Origin: Clostridiaceae bacterium OM02-2AC
GTDB taxonomy: Bacteria > Bacillota_I > Bacilli_A > Erysipelotrichales > Erysipelotrichaceae
Assembly: GCA_003481775.1 (NCBI GenBank)
Contig: QULU01000011.1
Coordinates: 38,146-102,145, forward strand
Direction: 5' to 3'
Length of the DNA: 64,000 nt
The notes under the pieces are model-generated. The model was not told where the DNA came from, did no database searches, and saw only the letters and a program-made list of their open reading frames with translations. The position numbers and the translations under genes were made by a program. How positions within the stretch are numbered: the stretch's first letter is position 1; each line of letters starts with the position of its first letter. Positions 1 through 8,380 of this stretch are shown here, in pieces.

Positions 1-537
1 CAGGTGGAACCGGCCTCCCTGTATCATCTGGTAGGTAATTCCATGCATGCGATTACCAATGCTGTTTATGCATATTACAAAAGTCGTATGGACTATGAAA
101 GCTTTTTAATACATTATGAGCAGAACGCATATACGCCTATATCGTATGCGTCTATTCTCAATCCCGGTGTGAAAAAAACGCTGGCGGTATTGAAGGAGCG
201 AAAAATAAAAATCGCGCTTGCCTCCTCCTCAGATTTGGCGGATATCAATGCGGTACTCACACAATGTGAGCTGCATCCGTATTTTGATAGCGTATTGAGC
301 GGGGAGATGCTTCAGAAAACAAAGCCGCACCCGGAAATTTATATACGCACTGCACAGAATCTGCATACAGACTGTGCAGAATGTCTGGTACTTGAAGACA
401 GTCCGTATGGAATTGAAGCTGCTAAAAAAGCTGGAATGTACGTGCTAGCAAAGAAAGATACCCGCTTTGGCTTTCAACAAAATCAGGCGGATGCAATCAT
501 AACTGATGTGGAAGAGGTTTTAAACTATCTTGATTGA
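1..537 (+). CDS. HAD-superfamily hydrolase, beta-phosphoglucomutase-like (5' truncated)
   Basis: C-terminal part of a HAD phosphatase/phosphomutase; the frame is open to the window edge, so the N-terminal DxD nucleophile motif lies outside. Visible motifs: a motif II serine in ALASSSD, the motif III lysine in KPHPEIY, and the acidic motif IV in VLEDSPYGIEAAKKAG, which is typical of the beta-phosphoglucomutase/phosphatase branch. Such enzymes act on small phosphorylated sugars in the cytoplasm; the substrate cannot be read from this fragment. A GTG at position 4 is in frame but is unlikely to be the true start because the first catalytic motif would be missing. Confidence 0.85.
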   Translation, partial: QVEPASLYHLVGNSMHAITNAVYAYYKSRMDYESFLIHYEQNAYTPISYASILNPGVKKTLAVLKERKIKIALASSSDLADINAVLTQCELHPYFDSVLSGEMLQKTKPHPEIYIRTAQNLHTDCAECLVLEDSPYGIEAAKKAGMYVLAKKDTRFGFQQNQADAIITDVEEVLNYLD

Positions 538-651
538 CTTCCGGTTTTCCGTATAGCAGCAGCATCAAAACAGGGGATTCCAGAATTTACCTTAGCCTTC
601 TTCTGTATATTTTTTCTTCTCTATAATACAATATAGCAAGGAGAGTGAGAT

Positions 652-954
652 ATGGAAGAAGAAATCAAGATTGATGATGCATGGCATATGCTTATGCACT
701 ATCCAAATGTTTGGCTAGGCGATTATCCGGAAGAACTATATCAGGCTTTTCTGGAAATCGGAAGAGAAGAGCTGGTTTTTCACAGCAAAAAGCAGAAGAC
801 CATTGAGGAAATTACAGAGTTGATGATCAGAGTAAAGCCGGGACTTCGCATTCTGCGTGATGAGGTGGTCAGCGCAGGAAGAATGGGAGAGCATATTCTC
901 CTGTATGATGAAATGTTCGTGTCGGTATTCCGATTAAACAAGGCAGCTTTGTAA
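652..954 (+). CDS. small hypothetical protein
   Basis: A 100-residue soluble acidic protein that I do not recognise. A good ribosome site (AAGGAGAG) lies about 8 bases before the ATG, and a terminator follows the stop directly, so it looks like a real single gene. It is rich in Glu and has no signal peptide, membrane segment, cysteine pair or obvious catalytic motif. The spacing from the upstream HAD gene (about 115 bp) suggests its own promoter or loose co-transcription. Confidence 0.65.
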   Translation: MEEEIKIDDAWHMLMHYPNVWLGDYPEELYQAFLEIGREELVFHSKKQKTIEEITELMIRVKPGLRILRDEVVSAGRMGEHILLYDEMFVSVFRLNKAAL

Positions 955-983
955 GCTCTCTGTTTGATACGTAGTTATAAATG

Positions 984-1010
984 AACCGAAGGTGATGCTT
1001 TCGGTTTTTT
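984..1010 (+). terminator. Rho-independent terminator
   Basis: AACCGAA pairs with TTCGGTT, followed by a T run. It closes the small hypothetical gene ending at 954. Confidence 0.8.
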
Positions 1011-1151
1011 ATTTCCTATCGTTTGACTATGGGATAGAGTTGTGCTAGTATTGCTTACGTAAAATTCCAACGGATGAATGACGGTAACCATGAGCTGTGC
1101 CATTGCCATGATATGCAGCTGTTTCATTCTTGGATTGTGAGAGGTGATGGA

Positions 1152-2075
1152 ATGAATAAAATATATTCCGGCTTTCATCAGCTGCCGCACGGAAATGCAT
1201 CCACCATGGTACAGGAGGGCTGCATTGTTCTGGAGGGCGGTGCATTTCGCGGGCTGTATGGTGAGGGTGTGTTGGATGCTCTCATGCTGGAAAACATCAA
1301 TCTGCGCTGTACGATCGGTGTATCCGCAGGAGCCATGAATGGATTGAATTATGTATCCGGTCAGATTGGAAGATCAATCCGCATGAATTTGAAATACCGC
1401 CATGACAAACGGTATGTGGGAAGAAAAGCACTGCAAAACGGGGAAGGTCTGATTGGCTTTGCATTTGCCTTTCATCAGGCAGATCAGGAATACCCGTTTG
1501 ATAAGAAACGGTTTTTTCAATTCGACCGTCGCTTTATTGCTGTTGCGACCAACTGTGAAACAGCAGAGCCGGTATATTTTGAAAAGGATCACTGCCGCGA
1601 TATCTTTCAGGCGGTGCAGGCATCAGCCTCTATGCCATTTATTTCCAAAATGGTATGGATGGAGGGCTATCCGTATCTGGACGGCGGCTGCAGTGATAAA
1701 ATTCCCTTTGCATGGGCTTTGGGGGAAGGCTATAAAAAAATTATCGTCGTGCGGACGCGACCGCTGTCCTATCGTAAGAAAACGGATAGTATCACCCGAA
1801 AGCTGCCATTGGAAAAGACGATCTACAGGCCGTACCCGAAATTTATCAAAGCGCTGGAGGAAATGGATGTCAATTATAATCGGCAATGCGAGGCGCTGGA
1901 AATGCTGCAGGAGCAAAAACGTATCTATGTCATCGCACCTTCACAGCCGGTTACCGTGGGAAGGCTGGAGCCGGATCTAGAAAAGCTGGGCAGTCTGTAT
2001 TGGATGGGGTATTATGACACCAGACGGCAGATTCAGGACATTCGCCGCTATTTAAAGGAGAATGAAAGTATTTGA
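1152..2075 (+). CDS. patatin-like phospholipase family protein
   Basis: A 307-residue cytoplasmic serine lipase/esterase of the bacterial patatin family (YjjU/RssA-like). Hallmarks: the oxyanion-hole glycine stretch LEGGAFRG near residue 28, the nucleophile elbow GVSAG with Ser58, and the catalytic Asp in DGG near residue 177, giving a complete Ser-Asp dyad. ATG 1152 was chosen because GAGGTG lies a few bases upstream; an in-frame ATG at 1074 would add 26 residues without a ribosome site. It probably acts on lipid acyl esters; the substrate is unknown. It is monocistronic and ends at a bidirectional terminator. Confidence 0.88.
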   Translation: MNKIYSGFHQLPHGNASTMVQEGCIVLEGGAFRGLYGEGVLDALMLENINLRCTIGVSAGAMNGLNYVSGQIGRSIRMNLKYRHDKRYVGRKALQNGEGLIGFAFAFHQADQEYPFDKKRFFQFDRRFIAVATNCETAEPVYFEKDHCRDIFQAVQASASMPFISKMVWMEGYPYLDGGCSDKIPFAWALGEGYKKIIVVRTRPLSYRKKTDSITRKLPLEKTIYRPYPKFIKALEEMDVNYNRQCEALEMLQEQKRIYVIAPSQPVTVGRLEPDLEKLGSLYWMGYYDTRRQIQDIRRYLKENESI

Positions 2076-2086
2076 ATCCTGCATAA

Positions 2087-2142
2087 AAAAGACCTGTATT
2101 CAATATGGAGAATGCTTCTTCCATATCGCTACAGGTCTTTTC
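2087..2142. terminator. bidirectional terminator
   Basis: AAGACCTGTA pairs with TACAGGTCTT, with an A run before and a T run after. It sits between the patatin gene (+) and the convergent ABC/two-component operon (-). Confidence 0.8.
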
Positions 2143-2161
2143 TGCAGGACGAGATTGCGGT

Positions 2162-2521
2162 TTAAATTGATTTCAGATACGCATCGATATCATCCTCATT
2201 TTCCACCGCTTCCTGTTTCTCTTTCTTTTCCACAGGCGGTTGATTGACGAGTATATCCCTGCAGCCTTCATAGCGTTTTTGGAGTATAAAACCAAGGGCA
2301 AGCAATATGAGGGCATAACACAGACTTGGCAGACTGCTGTCCAGATAGGTGATGAAAACCTTAAACAGCTGCTGGGATACAATCAGCTGATTCGCATCGA
2401 CCAGACTTTGGATATACTGGTGTATATTGAATATACTGAGCAGTGTGTAGAATACCATAATGGCGGATAATATATAGCAGGCATGAGCTACCTGTGCAGC
2501 CTTGATTGAAATGTTTTTCAT
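2162..2521 (-). CDS. small two-helix membrane protein of ABC/TCS operon
   Basis: A 119-residue protein of unknown function. Two hydrophobic helices (about residues 10-32 and 62-82) are separated by a polar or amphipathic stretch, followed by a charged Lys/Glu/Asp-rich cytoplasmic tail. It is the last gene of the leftward operon and overlaps the preceding gene by ATGA, so the two are translationally coupled. Linked to an FtsX-type ABC transporter, it may be an accessory or regulatory membrane subunit; this is inference. A similarly built protein occurs at 50379-50735. Confidence 0.7.
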   Translation of the reverse strand: MKNISIKAAQVAHACYILSAIMVFYTLLSIFNIHQYIQSLVDANQLIVSQQLFKVFITYLDSSLPSLCYALILLALGFILQKRYEGCRDILVNQPPVEKKEKQEAVENEDDIDAYLKSI

Positions 2522-2778
2522 GAATGTTCTTCCTTTCTGTTAAGCTGTGCACTTTCCATCAGCGTTTTCTGAATAAGTGGCATCTGCTGTACGATGACAT
2601 TATGAATATGCATATCCAGTGTATCTGCGCTGAGATCACAGAGATGATAGACCAGGACGGTAAGGGAGCACAACAGCTCTTCCTCCAGATAGGTATGCTG
2701 CTCCTTGATATGCAGTTCCTCCCGGATTTTTCTGCGTACAAACTGATACAGGCAGCTTTGATCCATATCAGATTTCAT
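2518..2778 (-). CDS. small hypothetical protein of ABC/TCS operon
   Basis: About 86 residues, mostly helical and charged, with no membrane segment. I do not recognise the family. The gene begins inside the end of the ABC ATPase gene (stop at 2768) and ends with a 4-base overlap with the next gene, so translation is probably coupled at both ends. The start is uncertain: ATG 2790, 2778 and 2766 are all in frame and none has a good ribosome site. The compact overlapping arrangement argues for a functional partner of the transporter or its kinase. Confidence 0.6.
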   Translation of the reverse strand: MKSDMDQSCLYQFVRRKIREELHIKEQHTYLEEELLCSLTVLVYHLCDLSADTLDMHIHNVIVQQMPLIQKTLMESAQLNRKEEHS

Positions 2779-3397
2779 AAAGCATTCCATGGCGCAGTCG
2801 TACTATGACATCCGCAGCCTTTGCAAGACGCTTGCTGTGTGTAACAACGATAACGCATTTGTTCAGCTGAGAGGCACTCATCTTTAGTACACGAATAATA
2901 TCGTCTGCTGTTTCACTGTCCAGATTACCTGTCGGCTCATCTGCAAGAATGATGGGGGCATCGCTTGCCAGCGAGCGGCCAAGCGCTGTTCGCTGCTGTT
3001 GTCCCCCGGAAAGCTTCATAACATTGCGGCGGATTTCATCCTCAGCCAGACCCAGCGAATGCAGCAGGGCAGGATCAGCCTTGCGTTTTGTAAGACACAC
3101 GTTTTCATAGGGGGTCAAATAGTCAATCAGGTTATAATTCTGAAACACAATGGATACATGGTGTCGACGATGATAGCTCAATCCTTTTCTCTGGATATCC
3201 TCCCCCGCATACAGTATCTGTCCGCTCTGCGGCTCATCAAGACCTGCAAGCAGAGAAAGCAGTGTTGTTTTCCCGGATCCGGAGGTGCCGACAATAACAT
3301 AGAATTTTCCTTCCTCAAATGTCATATTGATATCCGTCAATATCTGTCGGTTTCCCTTTCCCTTATACGTATAGCTAATATCTTTCATTTCCAGCAT
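2768..3397 (-). CDS. ABC transporter ATP-binding protein, MacB/LolD-BceA type
   Basis: A 209-residue ATPase that pairs with the FtsX-type permease just upstream. Walker A is GTSGSGKTT (residues 37-45), the signature LSGGQQQR near 129, and Walker B IILADEP near 149 followed by TGNLD, which is typical of the MacB/LolD/BceA group. AGGAGG precedes the ATG. In Firmicutes such ATPases next to a two-component system usually belong to antimicrobial-peptide sensing and detoxification modules or to envelope functions. The gap to the permease gene is 11 bp, so one operon is likely. Confidence 0.92.
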   Translation of the reverse strand: MLEMKDISYTYKGKGNRQILTDINMTFEEGKFYVIVGTSGSGKTTLLSLLAGLDEPQSGQILYAGEDIQRKGLSYHRRHHVSIVFQNYNLIDYLTPYENVCLTKRKADPALLHSLGLAEDEIRRNVMKLSGGQQQRTALGRSLASDAPIILADEPTGNLDSETADDIIRVLKMSASQLNKCVIVVTHSKRLAKAADVIVRLRHGMLYEI

Positions 3398-3408
3398 AGT
3401 ATGTCCTC

Positions 3409-4848
3409 CTAACTCATTTTGGAAAGAATTTCTTTTGGCTTCAGCCGCAATACCGCCGCACTGGATAGCAATACAGATATGACAATCATAACGGTGCCGG
3501 TGGTGTATACGAGCAGCAGCTCCTGTGCATCAACGGAAACATCAAGCTCCGTGATTTCATCCGCTTCCTTTTGCAGTCCTCCGCGCATGGAATTACCGGT
3601 GATCGATATGCTGTTGGCAGCCTGGCTATTTTCCTGCTGCTTCTGAATCTGTGCCATCATGCGATCACCAAGTGACTGTGACATCGCCTTTCCAAAGAGA
3701 AAGGACAGACCAAATGCAAGTACCGCTATAATCATCAGCTCGCAGATATACTGTAGTACAACTCCTGTTTTGGATATACCCAGCGATAACAGAACACCTG
3801 TTTCGTAAATTCTTCCTTTGATCCATAAGGACAGAAGCAGTGTCAGTATGACACAGGATATAAGGAAGACCGCATACAGAATCAGTGTGACCATCTCATC
3901 CAGATTTTCGATTGATCCGGCAATCTGTTGATATTGCTCATCGTTGGTATCCAGTAGATACTGATCCCAATCCAGGTCCAGCTTCTTCACCTGAGCGACT
4001 ACCCTGTCGATCTGCTTCGGATCCTTTACAAGGCAGTAAATTGATTCAAATTCGATTTGATCCATACCAAGCAACAGTCTGCCTGTTTCCACATCGGTAA
4101 TCAGATTATTTTCCGGCATCATAAAGGAAATGGGATTCTGCTCAGTAGCAGCATTTTCAAATAGTCCGACAATTTCTGCCTCTACGGCCTTATCAGGGAG
4201 ACCCTTTTCATTTCGGTCGCGATCACGCAGCTTTAATGGCACCTTATCACCGATTTTCAGTTTGTTCTTTTCTGCAAGCTCCTTATGCATCAGCAGCTTA
4301 CGTTTATCATCCGGCTTGATGTGACGTCCCTCTACCAGCTTGATGCGTTTATTCTGAAACATCGTATCCAGTGTAGAATCCATATTGATTCCCAGCTGGA
4401 AATTCGGCAGAGCGGCAGTATCATCACCACCGCCGGATACAGAGAAAGAAAAGTTATGATCCTTCTGCGCCTTGATATATTTCAGACCGTTATCCTCCAG
4501 CATGGCGACTGCATTGCCATTTACTGCTTTCACACCTTCAATATCCTTTAGCTGCTTTGCGATTTTCTCTGTCAGCGGTGGCCCTGTATTCTCCAAACGC
4601 GCACCGGAGCCATATGCATTGCTGGTCTCCTCACGTTTTACATTCGGGTTGCTTTCATCATAATTCAGATTCATCGTGAAGCTTCCGCCAACCGATTCCC
4701 GTGCCTGCTGCATCGCTGCCTGTGCGGCCTTTTTAATGGAAATGCCGCTGAGAATTCCGCTTGCCATCGCGAATAGAATGCAAAACATAATCAGCGTCTT
4801 TCCGCGTTTTCTTGTTATATAAAGCCATGCTCGTTCAAATAAGCTCAT
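3409..4848 (-). CDS. FtsX-type ABC transporter permease
   Basis: A 479-residue permease with an N-terminal membrane helix (about 10-32), a large extracytoplasmic domain (about 33-300, MacB-PCD like) and three C-terminal helices, the classic four-TM MacB/FtsX layout. It would be the membrane half of a mechanotransmission-type ABC system with the ATPase downstream. ATG 4848 follows AAGGAGG at ideal spacing; an earlier in-frame ATG at 4875 lies upstream of that site and is rejected. It has a single MacB-like half, unlike the ten-TM BceB permeases, so bacitracin-type resistance is only one possibility. Confidence 0.88.
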   Translation of the reverse strand: MSLFERAWLYITRKRGKTLIMFCILFAMASGILSGISIKKAAQAAMQQARESVGGSFTMNLNYDESNPNVKREETSNAYGSGARLENTGPPLTEKIAKQLKDIEGVKAVNGNAVAMLEDNGLKYIKAQKDHNFSFSVSGGGDDTAALPNFQLGINMDSTLDTMFQNKRIKLVEGRHIKPDDKRKLLMHKELAEKNKLKIGDKVPLKLRDRDRNEKGLPDKAVEAEIVGLFENAATEQNPISFMMPENNLITDVETGRLLLGMDQIEFESIYCLVKDPKQIDRVVAQVKKLDLDWDQYLLDTNDEQYQQIAGSIENLDEMVTLILYAVFLISCVILTLLLSLWIKGRIYETGVLLSLGISKTGVVLQYICELMIIAVLAFGLSFLFGKAMSQSLGDRMMAQIQKQQENSQAANSISITGNSMRGGLQKEADEITELDVSVDAQELLLVYTTGTVMIVISVLLSSAAVLRLKPKEILSKMS

Positions 4849-4903
4849 ATAGAAACCTCCTTTTGTTTCCTGCACCTACTTTATCATCACAATATAAAGG
4901 CTG

Positions 4904-4932
4904 TATGAAATGAAACGGCGTTGTTTATGAAT
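4904..4932. promoter_or_regulatory. candidate response-regulator sites upstream of the ABC operon
   Basis: TATGAAA at 4904-4910 and TATGAAT at 4926-4932 are 22 bp apart, two helical turns, in the gap upstream of the permease gene. The same heptamer is repeated upstream of the response-regulator gene. Assignment as operator is inference. Confidence 0.35.
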
Positions 4933-5050
4933 GACGTAATATGATACAGGAAATCTAAGGATGCTGCAGGCATACGGAGGCAGTATTTGTGTGAAGACCT
5001 GTGGGAAAATCCTTCACAATTTCAGAGGAGGAAAAGCGGCGCAGCCTGCG

Positions 5051-5074
5051 AAAAAAAAAGAAGCACTAGGCTTC
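5051..5074 (-). terminator. terminator overlapping the kinase stop codon
   Basis: On the minus strand GAAGC-CTAGT-GCTTC is followed by nine T. The stem includes the stop codon of the histidine kinase. It probably separates or attenuates the kinase transcript from the ABC genes. Confidence 0.7.
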
Positions 5075-6550
5075 CTTCAAATTGATGAGAAAACGCATTC
5101 CATCCGCATAGGGGAGGAAATCAAAGGGAATTCTTAGCTGCTGAAGAATCTGCGCTACAAAATAAAGGCCGAGGCCGTTTCCGCCGGTTTGCTTATTCCG
5201 CGAGAAATCCGGGCGGTAAAAGGCTTCCATGATATGCACAAGATGCTCCTGGGGAATGGGGATGCATGTATTATCGACGATAAGCGTGGTCTTTTGAAAA
5301 TAGATGTGAATAGAGCCTCCCTGATCGGTATAGGAAACAGCGTTTGAGAGAATATTGGAAATTGCTTTTGCCAGCTGATTCGGATTTGTGTGAAGCAGCT
5401 GTGTGCTGTCAGGTTCATATAGAACATGGATTCCCTTCGCTTTCGCGATTCGGATATAGGGCTCCAGAACAGCAGTCAGCCAGGGAACGCAGGCGTATGG
5501 TGCTACAGGCTCCTTATCAGGAATACCTTCCATGGCGGAAGCATTCAGAATATCGTGAATCATAACAGAGAGATGCTCCACGATTTCCTGACATTTCAAC
5601 AGCCAGGTATCGCGGTCCTTATACTTTCCTACCTGCAGGCTCATATTTTCCAGTATTACATGCAGACTTGTCAGCGGTGTCTTCAGCTCATGCGATGCGG
5701 AACGCAGGAAGTCTACCTTCATTTGCTCCGCCTGTGACACATGATGGATTTCCTGCTCCAGTGAGTGGATGGTATCCTGCAGGGACTGATACAGCGAATT
5801 GATATTATCTGCAAGCTCTCCGATTTCATCCTGTGTATGTACATGGCAGCGCTCAGTTGGCTGAAGCTGTTCCATTTGCTTTGTAGATGAACAGATGGAT
5901 TGAATCGGCCGTGTCAGGGCACGGGCATATAGATAGGCGGCAAGCAGGGAGATCAATATGCAGATACCCAGCGTATAGGGTAAGATACGGAACATGACGC
6001 TGCTGGCCTCCTGAATGGATTGCAAATTCATATTTAACGTGAGTACGGCGGTGCTTTTGTCCTTCAATCGGATCTGCAGCTCACGCTGCAAAACAGTGGC
6101 AGCATGTTCGCTATCACCCAGACCGATGATGGAGGAAAGGGCAAGACCGGTAGAATATGTACTTGTTATTTTCTTTTTATCAGCATTCTTCTGTTTATCC
6201 TCTGCGTTTTCCTGCTGCTGTATGGACAGGGCAGAATTCTTTTGACCGCTTGCTAGATTGTTCAGCACGGTAAAGGAGGTATACATATACGATTTATCCT
6301 TCAGCTCGATATGCAGATTGATTTCAGAATCCTCCAGATAGCTCTTTGCCTTTTCCAGCAGCTTTTCCTCTGTTAAGCCATTCAGCTCCTGCTTCATTTC
6401 CTCGCTCAGTTCATCTGCCTCGCGATTTTTCTGCTTCACATACTCACTGGGCAGAAGGAAATACAGGAGTGCATGGGCTACCAGAATCACCAGACTCATC
6501 AGCAGCATGGTATATACAAAGGTTTTGGTAAACAGCCGCATTTTCTTCAT
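5066..6550 (-). CDS. sensor histidine kinase with HAMP domain
   Basis: A 494-residue membrane sensor kinase. TM1 is about residues 9-33, an extracytoplasmic sensor region 34-187 with a Gln/Lys/Asn-rich stretch, TM2 about 188-208, HAMP about 210-262, a HisKA H-box with phospho-acceptor His287 in SASHELKTPLTSL, then an HATPase_c domain with N-box (NILSNAV) and G-box (GNGLGLYF). It overlaps the response-regulator gene by ATGA. The sensor region is large enough to bind a ligand directly, unlike the intramembrane-sensing BceS kinases. The signal is unknown. Confidence 0.93.
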   Translation of the reverse strand: MKKMRLFTKTFVYTMLLMSLVILVAHALLYFLLPSEYVKQKNREADELSEEMKQELNGLTEEKLLEKAKSYLEDSEINLHIELKDKSYMYTSFTVLNNLASGQKNSALSIQQQENAEDKQKNADKKKITSTYSTGLALSSIIGLGDSEHAATVLQRELQIRLKDKSTAVLTLNMNLQSIQEASSVMFRILPYTLGICILISLLAAYLYARALTRPIQSICSSTKQMEQLQPTERCHVHTQDEIGELADNINSLYQSLQDTIHSLEQEIHHVSQAEQMKVDFLRSASHELKTPLTSLHVILENMSLQVGKYKDRDTWLLKCQEIVEHLSVMIHDILNASAMEGIPDKEPVAPYACVPWLTAVLEPYIRIAKAKGIHVLYEPDSTQLLHTNPNQLAKAISNILSNAVSYTDQGGSIHIYFQKTTLIVDNTCIPIPQEHLVHIMEAFYRPDFSRNKQTGGNGLGLYFVAQILQQLRIPFDFLPYADGMRFLINLKEA

Positions 6551-7212
6551 AGGCGTTCCTCAAATTTATAACCGATGCCCTTAACGGTTACAATACAATC
6601 CAAGCCTAATTTTTTACGCAGATTCTTTATATACACATCAACAACTCTGTCCATGGGGGCTTCCTCCTTCCAAAGACAATCAAGAATCTGATCTCTTGTG
6701 AGTACCTGATTGGCATGCTCCAGCAAAAGCTTTAGAAGAAGAATCTCCTTTGGTTTTAAATCGACGGGTTCCTTTTTGATAAATGCCTGAAACCCATTGA
6801 AATCCACTTCAATATCCTGATATTGCCACATCCCGGTACTGATCTGCGGACGCGCTCTGCGAAATAAAGCCTCTATGCGTTTCTGGAGCAGACGAAGAGA
6901 GAACGGCTTTGTAATATAATCATCCGCCTGTTCATCAAAGCTCATAAGCTGTGTATATTCATCATGCATCGCCGTCAGCATCAAAACAGGAACCTGACTC
7001 CGCTTTCTGAGCCAGTTTAACACAACAAAGCCGTTTACCTTCGGCAGCATGATATCCAGAACAACCATATCATACAGATTATTGCGCAGCAGCTCCATAG
7101 CGATTTCGCCATCCCTTGCCGCTGTAACCCGATAGCCATATTCATTTAAAAATTCTGAAACAGCCTCTCTTGTATCCTCCTCGTCCTCAACAAGCAGTAT
7201 CCGTTTATCCAT
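6547..7212 (-). CDS. OmpR-family response regulator
   Basis: A 221-residue two-component regulator: receiver domain with the acidic pair in VEDEED, phospho-acceptor Asp53 in VLDIMLPK and the conserved Lys in ITKPF, then a C-terminal winged-helix DNA-binding domain. ATG 7212 is preceded by GAGGAG at 9 bases; a TTG at 7221 abuts that site and is less likely. It is the first gene of the leftward RR-HK(-ABC) operon. Direct heptamer repeats upstream of this gene and of the permease suggest it controls both units. Confidence 0.93.
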   Translation of the reverse strand: MDKRILLVEDEEDTREAVSEFLNEYGYRVTAARDGEIAMELLRNNLYDMVVLDIMLPKVNGFVVLNWLRKRSQVPVLMLTAMHDEYTQLMSFDEQADDYITKPFSLRLLQKRIEALFRRARPQISTGMWQYQDIEVDFNGFQAFIKKEPVDLKPKEILLLKLLLEHANQVLTRDQILDCLWKEEAPMDRVVDVYIKNLRKKLGLDCIVTVKGIGYKFEERL

Positions 7213-7596
7213 CCTGTTCAACTCCTCTATCTATCCTTAATAGTAACACAGGTATATGAAACATATATGAAATTTCCGTATGGAAAATCCTGCAAATACA
7301 TGAGATGAGGATTGCGTAGGATCAAACCATTCCACCACCGGCTTGCAGGTATCCTGTTTTCATGCTTAAGCAGTATGCAAGCTGCATGAAATGCCGTTCA
7401 TATCTGAAAAACGATTTACAGGAGTAAGGGAGCATGCGATAATGAACATAGTGAATACGCTACAGGCTATCTCAGGGAAGCAGGCAGGGTAATGAAAAAG
7501 CAGGGCGGTTTATACAGCATAAGGATGTATGGAGAGCGAATGCCATGCATTGAATGGCGGATGGGATGTACAGGTAAGGAATAGGAGTAGGTGTAT
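7213..7596. other. divergent intergenic region
   Basis: About 380 bp between the leftward response regulator and the rightward CPBP protease gene. It contains the TATGAAA repeats; I see no convincing ORF or hairpin terminator in the rest. Confidence 0.5.
7255..7272. promoter_or_regulatory. direct repeat TATGAAA, candidate autoregulatory site
   Basis: Two exact TATGAAA copies (7255-7261 and 7266-7272) start 11 bp apart, one helical turn, about 43-60 bp upstream of the response-regulator start. This is the usual layout of OmpR-family operators. Binding is inferred. Confidence 0.45.
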
Positions 7597-8256
7597 ATGT
7601 GGCAGAAAAAACATTTGCAGTATAAGCAGCTTTGCGGTTGTATCGTCATAGGGACCTGGTTCTTTTTCGTACCTGCATGTTTTCGTGACAGCCTTACTTC
7701 AGCTCTTCGCATGTTTATAAAGGTCCCGTACCCCTTTTTGAAGGGGATTGTGGATGTAAGTGTTCTAATCGGCGTATGTCTCTTGTGCGGGTATCCTTTT
7801 CTGGCTGATAAAATCACCAAAGCAGGAATCAGGAAACAAATACAAGGGGGAAGTCTACTTTTTGGCATTCTGCTACTGTGCTCATTGCCCTTTGTCACAT
7901 ATACATGGGTATATCAGGAAACAATGCCATTCCTGCAGTTTATGATATATCAGATCCTATGCATCGGGTTTACGGAAGAGCTGTTATTCAGAGGCTTCCT
8001 ACGATGGGTTCTGCAAGCATATATTTCATCCGAAATGCTGGTAATCGTTCTGTGTGCTCTGCTGTTCTCACTTGCACATATAGGCTCGGAAGTGTTCTCC
8101 ATGCTGCAGCTGCTCACCAGCTTCATGATCGGAGGAGTATTTACAGCACTTATCATCAAGCTGCCGGATCATTACTCTATTTATTCGTTAGCAATCCTTC
8201 ATGGATGTTTTAACGTGCTGATTCTAGGCTTCACCACATATATGCAAACCCTGTAA
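7597..8256 (+). CDS. CPBP-family intramembrane metalloprotease
   Basis: A 219-residue polytopic membrane protein of the CAAX/bacteriocin-processing (Abi) family. The three signature motifs are present: EELLFRG (Glu127, Glu128, Arg132), a His in FSLAHIG (161) and HGCFN (His202). In Firmicutes these proteins act in bacteriocin self-immunity or membrane-anchored protein processing; the substrate is unknown. ATG 7597 has AGGAG at 9 bases; GTG 7591 is too close to it. It stands alone and ends at a terminator shared with the convergent HAD gene. Confidence 0.88.
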   Translation: MWQKKHLQYKQLCGCIVIGTWFFFVPACFRDSLTSALRMFIKVPYPFLKGIVDVSVLIGVCLLCGYPFLADKITKAGIRKQIQGGSLLFGILLLCSLPFVTYTWVYQETMPFLQFMIYQILCIGFTEELLFRGFLRWVLQAYISSEMLVIVLCALLFSLAHIGSEVFSMLQLLTSFMIGGVFTALIIKLPDHYSIYSLAILHGCFNVLILGFTTYMQTL

Positions 8257-8282
8257 TCATATGTGTTTCTTTCAGACAATAC

Positions 8283-8322
8283 AAAAGCAACAGAGCCTTT
8301 CTGTCCGCTCTGCTGCTTTCTA
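8283..8322. terminator. bidirectional terminator
   Basis: AAAGCA-A-CAGAGC pairs with GCTCTG-C-TGCTTT around a 10-base loop, between the convergent CPBP gene and the HAD gene. Confidence 0.65.
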
Positions 8323-8380
8323 TCTATGAAGTACGGTACTTAATCCATACAGTAGACCTGAAAAAACAGTGTACCTTGTC

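Noticed and set aside
7467-7898. 143-codon frame on the minus strand
   Set aside because: Antisense to the CPBP protease gene and its leader, no ribosome site and no recognisable motif.
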